From: Thermofilum uzonense
Lineage (GTDB): Archaea; Thermoproteota; Thermoprotei; Thermofilales; Thermofilaceae
Direction: 5' to 3'
DNA: 64,000 nucleotides
Assembly: GCF_000993805.1 (NCBI RefSeq)
Contig: NZ_CP009961.1
Location: 1,048,714 to 1,112,713 of the forward strand
Part shown: positions 40,035-46,441 of the stretch, one piece after another
Layout: each line of letters opens with the position of its first letter
Numbering within the stretch: the first letter of the stretch is position 1
Notes under the pieces: model-generated
Database searches by the model: none
What the model was told of the DNA's origin: nothing
What the model saw: the letters and a program-made list of their open reading frames with translations, nothing else
Made by a program: the position numbers and the translations under genes

Positions 40035-41537
40035 TTACTTACCGCAAAGCTCTCTGAGACGCTGTATCTCTTCTTCCCGTTTTTTAAGCTCCTCACGAAG
40101 GCTGACGTTTTCTCTCTCCATTTGTTGAACCATATTCTCGAGCTCGGCAAGCCTCTTCAGCTTGTCCTGCAAAGCCTTCTCACGTGAATCGAGTTCAAGC
40201 TGCCTTGCCTCGAGACGCTCCCTGAGCTCTATGAGCGCGCTTTCCTTCGAGGCCACCATGCGCTGGTACCCGACTAGCTCTCTTTCCTTCTCGAGTAGAC
40301 GCTTCTCCCACTCTACCAAGCGCTCATTCTCCTTTATAAGCTTGTCACGGTAGGGCTCTAACTCCTCTCTAATACGCTTCTCTCTTAAAGCTATCTCATC
40401 GTTTAGCTTTTTGAGCTCAGCCTCTTTCTGAGCCACTTGTCGAGAAAGCTCCTCGTAGCGGCTGATAAGAGCGCTCACCCGTCTCTCCTTTTCTGAGAGG
40501 TCTCGCTCAAGCCTGGCAAGCTCCTCCATTTTCTCGGAGTATGTCTTTTCTCTTCTCATGAGATCTTCTTCCCATGACTTGAGCTTCTTTTGGAGCTCAG
40601 CTAACTCTATGCGTAGCTTTCTAAGCTCGTCGCTTTCAGCTGCAACCTTGTTAGCAAAAAGTTTAATCTCGTTTTCTTTTCTCTCAAGCTCTATCTGCTT
40701 AGTGTTGAGCTCAGTTTCCTTTTGTTTTAGAAACTCTATGTATTTGACGAGATCCCCTACTTCGGGGATCCTCGAGACAGCCTTGTTAAGCTGCTCGAAG
40801 AGCGGTGTTAAAGCCTGCTCTCGCTGTAGTAGTATCTTCTCTTTCTCCTCGAGGCGAATCCGCATCTCCTCTAATTCCTTCACCTGTTTCGATAAGCTTT
40901 CAGCTTTAGCTGAAAGCTGGGAGTATTCTTCGACTAGCTTTGTATACTTTTGAGTCTCCTCCATGAGAGACTTTACAAGATTCTCTGAGTTCGCAAAGGT
41001 TGTGCTGAGACCCTCAAGCAACTTGGCAATATTATCTAGAGATTCACGAAGCAGACCGTGAGTCTCAGAAATGCTTTCCAGTTCTGATATCACCTTCTTT
41101 AACTCTTCAAGCTTGCCTGCAGCAGCTGCAAGCTCTTCTATAGGTTTCCTCAGGCCTTGCAATTCTCTAGTTATTTCGTTAAGTTGATCGAGCTTGCCAG
41201 TTTCAGCCTTGATTTCGTCAATTGCTTTCAAGGTGATAGACAATCTCGACATCATCTCTTCTAAGTCTGCAGGGAGATCTGATAACTTGGATAAACTCTC
41301 GATGGCCGACTGTTGGTTCTGAAGTAGCTCTATGGTGTCGGCGAGCATGCCTCTCAGTTCTTCAAGAGAGGCTTGGACTTGAGCCTGAAGAGTTCTGAGA
41401 GGCGCTCTAAGAGGTTCTTGTAATGACTCAGGGATAGCGCTGAGCCTGCGGTCAATGCTGTTGAGAGCCGATTGGATCTCTACTAAGATTTTCTCGGTTG
41501 ATTCTTCACGTTCCTTTGGCTTTCGTAGAAACGACAT
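40035..41537 (-). CDS. Long coiled-coil protein, SMC-like but without ATPase head
   Basis: A 500-residue protein that is nearly all heptad repeat. Residues 1-20 are polar, residues 20-170 hold shorter helices broken by prolines, and residues 180-500 are one long coiled coil rich in Glu, Lys and Leu (ELEEMRIRLEEKEKILLQRE, ELNTKQIELERKENEIKLFA, LREELKKREEEIQRLRELCG). No Walker A, signature or Walker B motif is present, so it is not an SMC or Rad50 ATPase. It could be a spacer, scaffold or DNA-organising protein. It lies 58 bases after a second coiled-coil gene on the same strand, with a winged-helix gene before that. Confidence 0.65.
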   Translation of the reverse strand: MSFLRKPKEREESTEKILVEIQSALNSIDRRLSAIPESLQEPLRAPLRTLQAQVQASLEELRGMLADTIELLQNQQSAIESLSKLSDLPADLEEMMSRLSITLKAIDEIKAETGKLDQLNEITRELQGLRKPIEELAAAAGKLEELKKVISELESISETHGLLRESLDNIAKLLEGLSTTFANSENLVKSLMEETQKYTKLVEEYSQLSAKAESLSKQVKELEEMRIRLEEKEKILLQREQALTPLFEQLNKAVSRIPEVGDLVKYIEFLKQKETELNTKQIELERKENEIKLFANKVAAESDELRKLRIELAELQKKLKSWEEDLMRREKTYSEKMEELARLERDLSEKERRVSALISRYEELSRQVAQKEAELKKLNDEIALREKRIREELEPYRDKLIKENERLVEWEKRLLEKERELVGYQRMVASKESALIELRERLEARQLELDSREKALQDKLKRLAELENMVQQMERENVSLREELKKREEEIQRLRELCGK

Positions 41538-41595
41538 ATCAGCACCTCCAGTTATTCTTGTAAAAGAGTTATAATTTAGTATCGCTTAATAAAAT

Positions 41596-42246
41596 TCACT
41601 CTTCCTTGACCTTGCTTTCCCCTTGTTGCAAGATGTTCTTCTCCAAATATGAGAGTTTGAGGGAGAGTTCTTGAGTTGAAAGCCTAAGCTCGTTTAGCGC
41701 GGCCAGGATGTTCTCCTCCAGTCTTCCAATTCTCTGTGAAAGCTCGCTTAGAAGAACCTCCGTATCAGAGTATTTCGATCGCAGACCGCTTGTCTCAGCT
41801 TTAACGGCTGTCGTAGTATCCATTAAAACTAGTTCTACCTCTTTCAACTTGGAGATAATGGCATTAATGTCAGACTCGACTTGATGTAGAGAGTCGTATA
41901 AACGCCCAGTTTCGCTTGAAAGCTTTTCTAGAAATAAATCGAGAGAGAGTCTTATCTCGTTTTTAGTGCTTTGAGTTTCTTGTTTTAGCTCCGTTAAGGT
42001 TTTTTTGGCTTCATCCGAGAATTTCTCTCTCTCGCTTTTAAAGCTCTGGAGGTGACTTTCAAGAGAGCCCTCGAGTTCCCGGATATTTTCCTGCAGAGCT
42101 CCTACTCTAGAGTTTAGAAAGTCCAGGGTGACTTTAAGGGCGTACACGCCGTTATTAAGTCTTTGCAAAGCCGCGAGGAGAACTGCGATGTCTCCTTCCC
42201 CAACCTCTACGATTTCGATATCATCTTCTCGACGTGAGCCGGACAT
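41596..42246 (-). CDS. Coiled-coil protein, unknown
   Basis: A 216-residue protein without membrane segments. It has a short acidic start (SRREDDIEIVEVGEGDIAVL), then heptad repeats through the rest (NIRELEGSLESHLQSFKSER, LDLFLEKLSSETGRLYDSLH, RIGRLEENILAALNELRLST). The abundance of Ser and Glu with few hydrophobic clusters points to an extended rod. Not recognised as any family. It is the middle gene of a three-gene minus-strand cluster between a winged-helix protein and the 500-residue coiled-coil protein, 38 and 58 bases apart, suggesting they act together. Confidence 0.6.
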   Translation of the reverse strand: MSGSRREDDIEIVEVGEGDIAVLLAALQRLNNGVYALKVTLDFLNSRVGALQENIRELEGSLESHLQSFKSEREKFSDEAKKTLTELKQETQSTKNEIRLSLDLFLEKLSSETGRLYDSLHQVESDINAIISKLKEVELVLMDTTTAVKAETSGLRSKYSDTEVLLSELSQRIGRLEENILAALNELRLSTQELSLKLSYLEKNILQQGESKVKEE

Positions 42247-42284
42247 GAGCCCTGGTTATGATCACGAGCTACTTGAATAAATCA

Positions 42285-42686
42285 CTATTGTTGGACAGCA
42301 GTCTCTGTGCCACCTTTTTCTTTCGCGCCACGCAAAGAATTAACCATTTTTTCGATTGTTTCCTTATCCGTCTTTGAGAAATCACTCTTGGCAGCTACCT
42401 TAGCACCCCTTTCCGAAAGTTTGTAGTAAGGTCGGTAGAGGCTTAGATAGCCTCCACCTGTCGAGTAGATAAGCTTAAGGTAGCCTTTTTTTACTAGCTC
42501 TTCCAACTTCTCGTCTAGCTGCTTGGAAAACGGAACTTGGCCTGCGAAAGTGAATCCAAGAGCTACTCCATACTCAGTTTGCAGCTTATATACTAGCTCA
42601 TGGATACGTTTTCTCGATACGGCCTTGCCGTACACGTAAAAAAGGTAAAGCAGTCTCTTTTCAGCTTGATCAAGCTTTATAGGCAA
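42285..42686 (-). CDS. Winged-helix protein with YwgA-like N-terminal half
   Basis: A 133-residue protein, TTG start, with a TATA stretch (minus strand of 42714-42723) about 32 bases upstream. The N-terminal part (AEKRLLYLFYVYGKAVSRKR, ELVYKLQTEYGVALGFTFAG, LDEKLEELVKKGYLKLIYST) has the look of the YwgA/Panacea-like helical fold or a long winged helix. A flexible charged C terminus follows. In bacteria, Panacea-type proteins act as antitoxin chaperones; here no toxin is adjacent, so a DNA-binding role is as likely. It heads the coiled-coil cluster and diverges from a zinc-finger protein gene. Confidence 0.55.
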   Translation of the reverse strand: MPIKLDQAEKRLLYLFYVYGKAVSRKRIHELVYKLQTEYGVALGFTFAGQVPFSKQLDEKLEELVKKGYLKLIYSTGGGYLSLYRPYYKLSERGAKVAAKSDFSKTDKETIEKMVNSLRGAKEKGGTETAVQQ

Positions 42687-42713
42687 TTAAAAACCACCAT
42701 TCGCTTTTCAAAA

Positions 42714-42730
42714 GTTAAAATTTAAAAATA
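42714..42730. promoter_or_regulatory. Shared AT-rich divergent promoter
   Basis: GTTAAAATTTAAAAATA contains a minus-strand TATA box for the winged-helix gene (start 42686) and a plus-strand one for the zinc-finger gene (start 42758), each about 32 bases from its start codon. Confidence 0.45.
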
Positions 42731-42757
42731 TTTCCATTCTCAACTCCGAGGTAAAGA

Positions 42758-43030
42758 GTGGCTGGCTGCGAAATATGCGGGAGAGCGGGTAAACTCCGCA
42801 TCTGTAAAATATGTGGTAGGAAAGTATGCCCGGAGCACTTTGATGAGAAGAGAAATATTTGCGTTGCTTGCGCTGAAACGTTGTGCGAGGTTTGCGGTAA
42901 CAAGCTCTCAATCGGGAACTGTGCTTACTGCGGACGATTAGTATGCGAAGACTGTTCCATGGAAATAGGTCCTGCGCTTGTGTGTAGAGAGTGTTATCAG
43001 AAAATTGAGCGACTTTCACTTAAACTTTAA
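42758..43030 (+). CDS. Cysteine-rich zinc-finger protein (B-box/RING-like spacing)
   Basis: A 90-residue protein, GTG start. It has sixteen cysteines and a histidine in repeated CxxC pairs: CEICGRAGKLRICKICGRKV, CPEHFDEKRNICVACAETLC, EVCGNKLSIGNCAYCGRLVC, EDCSMEIGPALVCRECYQKI. The spacing gives two treble-clef or B-box-like domains binding probably four zinc ions. Archaeal proteins of this kind have been compared to HIT, AN1 or B-box fingers and are presumed to mediate protein or RNA contacts. It diverges from the winged-helix/coiled-coil cluster. Its 3' end overlaps the convergent gene by 15 bases. Confidence 0.7.
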   Translation: MAGCEICGRAGKLRICKICGRKVCPEHFDEKRNICVACAETLCEVCGNKLSIGNCAYCGRLVCEDCSMEIGPALVCRECYQKIERLSLKL

Positions 43031-43627
43031 CTTATAGACTCCCTTTTTCTCCTCTTCGACCACTAGTCCCGCGTAATCCCCATTATATAACTTGAAATCA
43101 ACCTCACTTAACCCAATCCCCGCCTTCTTTAACTCGCCCCTAAGCCTGAACAGAAGATTATCAACGGCTTTTTTCAAGAGTCCATCATAGCCTTCAAGTT
43201 CGCTCCTCCTCGATAGATATATGTTTCTAATTTTTACGCTAACGTAAAACTTCAGGATATATGATAAGTTCATCAGGACAAGTGTTGAAAGTAGAAAAAT
43301 GTAGGCCAGAAAAAGTTCAAGGTTTAATAACATAAGTATTAGTGAGCCGATCATTCCTGCAAATGATGCCATAAACAGAATGTCTGCTATGGAGTCGGCC
43401 CTCTTTATCCTTGGAAAAGATTTGTCCTGTGTGGGCCAAAGGGCTATAGTTTTCAATACGATCTGAACCTCCCTCCACAAATCTCCCTCTAACCTCAACT
43501 CTGATATGTATCGCAGGGCACGGCTCGTATTAAAGAGTCTAAAAGCTCGTATTGCATCCAACTCCTCAATAAGTTCCTTTATAATTTTTGCCTTTCTACG
43601 GGATTTCTCTCTAGGCGTAAGAGACAC
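43016..43627 (-). CDS. Two-helix membrane protein with cytoplasmic domains, unknown
   Basis: A 203-residue protein, GTG start. A charged helical N-terminal region of about 80 residues (EKSRRKAKIIKELIEELDAI) precedes two adjacent membrane helices (residues 83-128, ILFMASFAGMIGSLILMLLN and FLAYIFLLSTLVLMNLSYIL). A 70-residue C-terminal domain ends in GDYAGLVVEEEKKGVYKLKF. The tight hairpin with two cytoplasmic domains is like some membrane-tethered regulators. I do not recognise the family. It lies 23 bases downstream of the uracil-DNA glycosylase gene and probably shares its transcript. Confidence 0.55.
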   Translation of the reverse strand: MSLTPREKSRRKAKIIKELIEELDAIRAFRLFNTSRALRYISELRLEGDLWREVQIVLKTIALWPTQDKSFPRIKRADSIADILFMASFAGMIGSLILMLLNLELFLAYIFLLSTLVLMNLSYILKFYVSVKIRNIYLSRRSELEGYDGLLKKAVDNLLFRLRGELKKAGIGLSEVDFKLYNGDYAGLVVEEEKKGVYKLKFK

Positions 43628-43650
43628 GTATCAATTTAAAGCATCATCAT

Positions 43651-44307
43651 TTAATACTTTGCGAAGAAACTGTCAAGAGTCTTTTGCCCTTTCGTTTCTT
43701 CCCCCTTTATAATGCGAGAAATCCTCTTGAAATCATCCTCAAGAGACGATCTCATGCCTGGGTTGTAAAGCGCGGCTGCTGGATGAAGCGTTGGAAAAAC
43801 AACTAGAGACCCCCAGCTCTCCTCGACCATGAACTCCCTGCCCCTCACACCCATTATCGAATTCACAGCGCGTCCATGCATGCCTAGAACTGTCCTAGTG
43901 CTGTGTCGGCCTAGCGTTATTATCACCCTGGGCTTTATCGCCTCAAGTTGTCTTCTGAGATAGGGCAGACACGCTTTAATCTCCTCCTCGCGAGGCTCCC
44001 TGTTTCCAGGGGGACGACACTTCACGACATTCGTTATGAATACAGATTCCCGAGAGATACCATTTGAGCTCAACAATTGTGTGAGAAGCTGTCCTGCTGA
44101 GCCCACAAAAGGTCTACCCTGGACGTCCTCGCTTTGCCCCGGGGCTTCTCCTATGAAAACGACTCCACTGCAGGGGTCTCCTTCCCCGGGCACGGCATTA
44201 GTACGATTCAAGTGTAGAGGGCAGCGAGTGCATACTCTGATCTCCTCTGCTATCTTTTCAAGTTCCCGTTTTATCTCCTCACAATTCCTCGACGAGGAGC
44301 TCGGCAT
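43651..44307 (-). CDS. Family 4 uracil-DNA glycosylase (Fe-S)
   Basis: A 218-residue protein. Four cysteines that hold a [4Fe-4S] cluster are visible: Cys26 and Cys29 in RVCTRCPLH, Cys97 in VVKCRPPGN, and Cys113 in KACLPYL. The active-site loop is GEAPGQSEDVQGRPFVGSAG and the second motif is TLHPAAALYN with His175. The enzyme removes uracil from DNA, important where cytosine deamination is fast at high temperature. Its ATG overlaps the end of the DUF126 gene by 29 bases, so it is in one transcript with the aconitase X genes, though functionally unrelated. Confidence 0.93.
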   Translation of the reverse strand: MPSSSSRNCEEIKRELEKIAEEIRVCTRCPLHLNRTNAVPGEGDPCSGVVFIGEAPGQSEDVQGRPFVGSAGQLLTQLLSSNGISRESVFITNVVKCRPPGNREPREEEIKACLPYLRRQLEAIKPRVIITLGRHSTRTVLGMHGRAVNSIMGVRGREFMVEESWGSLVVFPTLHPAAALYNPGMRSSLEDDFKRISRIIKGEETKGQKTLDSFFAKY

Positions 44308-44689
44308 AATTTCTGTCTACCCTTAATTCAGCCTTGTCTCCAGTTCTAAGCGTATTAAAGGCTTCTTCACTTATTCCGGTCATCGAGGGCACACCTCCTA
44401 TTACACAGCCAACTATTACTACCTCGTCCGGCTTGAGTGTAACTATTCCGGCTGGTGCTATCCCACGCCTGGCCAAGCGCAGTATGATGTAGGATCCGAC
44501 TGTACTCCCCTTTGAATGGGGAAAAACCAGTATCCTATCCTTTAAGACTTCCCCGTATAAAGGATGCCCAGGTTCGGTAACCTTAGATGTTAGAGGATCC
44601 ACACCGCCATAAAATGTTATGGGCTCAGGAGAGACTAAGAGTTCGGCTTTTGCTACCCCCTCCGAGACCGGATGACCAGGTATTTTCAT
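44279..44689 (-). CDS. Aconitase X small (swivel) subunit, DUF126
   Basis: A 136-residue protein that is a single swivelling beta/alpha domain: PGHPVSEGVAKAELLVSPEP, PGHPLYGEVLKDRILVFPHS, KGSTVGSYIILRLARRGIAP. This is DUF126, the small partner of aconitase X. In hyperthermophilic archaea the pair has been shown to dehydrate mevalonate 5-phosphate to trans-anhydromevalonate 5-phosphate in the archaeal mevalonate pathway. It lies 41 bases after the large subunit. The presence of HMG-CoA synthase in the same window fits that role better than the proline-catabolic role of some bacterial relatives. Confidence 0.9.
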   Translation of the reverse strand: MKIPGHPVSEGVAKAELLVSPEPITFYGGVDPLTSKVTEPGHPLYGEVLKDRILVFPHSKGSTVGSYIILRLARRGIAPAGIVTLKPDEVVIVGCVIGGVPSMTGISEEAFNTLRTGDKAELRVDRNYAELLVEEL

Positions 44690-44730
44690 ATCTATTCACA
44701 CGCCGCGAACAGAGATATAATTTACAACTA

Positions 44731-45915
44731 CTATGTGAAAGCCATTTCTATAGCTTTTTGCCGCGAAACAAGCTTGACCTTGTAACCTTGTGCTTTGAGA
44801 TAAAAGGCGGCTTTACCCGAATCGGTGATAACCTCCTTGCCAGCATATATGTTTAGGGGTGAGACGACCATACAGGTGTCGGCAAAGACATAAACATTCT
44901 TCTCCCTTAGCCTTGGCATGTATGCGCTTAACGCCTCATAGACCTCCCTACTCGTATAAAGGAAAATCTTTCTTGTAGCGGTACCATTTTCAGGTAGACG
45001 GCTGATGATGTCCATTATCTCATCTAACGAGAGGTGTGGACATCCAAGAACTATGGCTCCTTCATCGGCCCCCGAGTAATTATCTAGTGTTTCGCGGAGC
45101 ATCTTGAAATCCACTTTTATTGTGTCAACCCCGCTTGCCGGATAATTTTCAGGCGAAGTCCCCTCTATGAGGACTAGCCCTGTACCCCCCGTTGCCCCGA
45201 CTGCGGCTAAAAAAAGTTTAATATAGTCTAACCTCTCCTTTGATAGCTTGAGACCCCGCACAAGAGGAACCCGGTTTCCTGTAAGTGCGCCTACGAGTAG
45301 CCCTGCCACCGAATACATGTTTTGCTCCTCTACCTCCTTTGAGACACTTGTAAAATCTATGACAAGTTCTGGTCGCCTGTTCGACTCGACGTGTAAGCCG
45401 GCTAGTGGGGCTCGTCCGACAATAGCTTCGAAGAGCGCAAGGGGGCCTCCGTCACGGTTGGATCTAGCGCCTATGATGCTATTAGCGTACAGCACTGCAT
45501 TACTTTCAGACCATGCAAGATGATCCCCGTAACTTATATCCTCGTAGAGATAAGGGGTACAGGTAAGCGTGGGCTTAATCCCCAGTGCTGCCAGGGCGTT
45601 TATTATTCTCATTTGTTTTTCAAAATAGCCCTTATCAACGCCCATGTTCCTCCATTGGGCTAGGTCTAAGCCAGCTGGATTCATTGAAGAGGGGACGCTT
45701 ACTCTCCCACCTTTGGCTGCTAGCTCCTCCAGAAATTGGAGGCCCTCGTCTCCAATATTCTTGTACGAAATACCTGATATATGTGCGTTTTTTACCCTTA
45801 CAAGCCTTTCAGCTTTAAGCGCCTCAGCCACTCTTAGAACCGTTTTCATTGCCATTGCGATAGCTTCTCCATACTCTCCGTCCAGCATTTTTTCCTCTTC
45901 AGGATCGAGGTACAT
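44731..45915 (-). CDS. Aconitase X large subunit (probable phosphomevalonate dehydratase)
   Basis: A 394-residue protein of DUF521. It begins MYLDPEEEKMLDGEYGEAIA and carries AHISGISYKNIGDEGLQFLE, VSVPSSMNPAGLDLAQWRNM, PTLTCTPYLYEDISYGDHLA with a cluster cysteine, VLYANSIIGARSNRDGGPLA, EGAIVLGCPHLSLDEIMDII with another cysteine, and a final FADTCMVVSPLN with the third. Three cysteines would hold a [4Fe-4S] cluster with a free iron for dehydration. Together with the DUF126 subunit downstream it most probably acts on mevalonate 5-phosphate. ATG start; an intergenic region with repeat C lies upstream. Confidence 0.91.
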   Translation of the reverse strand: MYLDPEEEKMLDGEYGEAIAMAMKTVLRVAEALKAERLVRVKNAHISGISYKNIGDEGLQFLEELAAKGGRVSVPSSMNPAGLDLAQWRNMGVDKGYFEKQMRIINALAALGIKPTLTCTPYLYEDISYGDHLAWSESNAVLYANSIIGARSNRDGGPLALFEAIVGRAPLAGLHVESNRRPELVIDFTSVSKEVEEQNMYSVAGLLVGALTGNRVPLVRGLKLSKERLDYIKLFLAAVGATGGTGLVLIEGTSPENYPASGVDTIKVDFKMLRETLDNYSGADEGAIVLGCPHLSLDEIMDIISRLPENGTATRKIFLYTSREVYEALSAYMPRLREKNVYVFADTCMVVSPLNIYAGKEVITDSGKAAFYLKAQGYKVKLVSRQKAIEMAFT

Positions 45916-46159
45916 ACCTGATAGACAGTTATAGAGATCTCTATTAAAATAGGTTTAGGTCTTTGCCAGCTTATAGTTCTCTACAAACGCAACCAAAACC
46001 AAGACTTTAGAATTTTCGCCTCTGGTAGCCAGGCTGGAAAGCCAACCCATGAGGTTTAGAGAATAATCATTGTTGCTTATCTTCTCTATTTTCTTCTCTA
46101 CTTGTTGAATGATTGTTAAACGTTAGTCTGAGGGGTGAGGTTACAGCTTTCCAAAAGAC
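45916..46159. other. Intergenic stretch without a recognised gene
   Basis: Between the aconitase X start and repeat C I see no open frame with coding character, no tRNA and no clear promoter apart from AT-rich sequence around 45945-45960 that may serve aconitase X. Stops occur in all frames. Confidence 0.4.
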
Positions 46160-46374
46160 TGGAGAGTAGAAGATTTCCAGCCCTCGAGAATGCCCTCGAT
46201 CCCGCTTTGGAGTTCTTCCAGCTCCCTCAGCATTACATCGATGCTGTCGAGAGCCTTCCCTTAGTCTTGCAGGATGACAGCGTAGGCCCTCAACGAGAAG
46301 AAAGATAACACCAGGAGCAAGACACAACCCCCCAGAGGAATAACCCGGGAGCCACCCCCCAGTGGTGCAGGCCG
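46160..46374 (+). repeat. Dispersed repeat copy C
   Basis: Third copy. It keeps the best minus-strand reading frame after copy A, KALDSIDVMLRELEELQ and onward to GILEGW, interrupted at one TAA where copy A has a Tyr codon. The junction GTAGGCCCTCAACGAGAAG is identical to copy D and the right end runs to AACCCGGGAGCC. The TnpB segment is absent. It lies in an intergenic region between the divergent aconitase X and CcdA-fusion genes. Confidence 0.72.
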
Positions 46375-46441
46375 GCGAGCTTGGAGATATGAAAACCATT
46401 AAATATCGCTACGTTTCGGTCTGTTGTAGTGAGCTGGTCTA

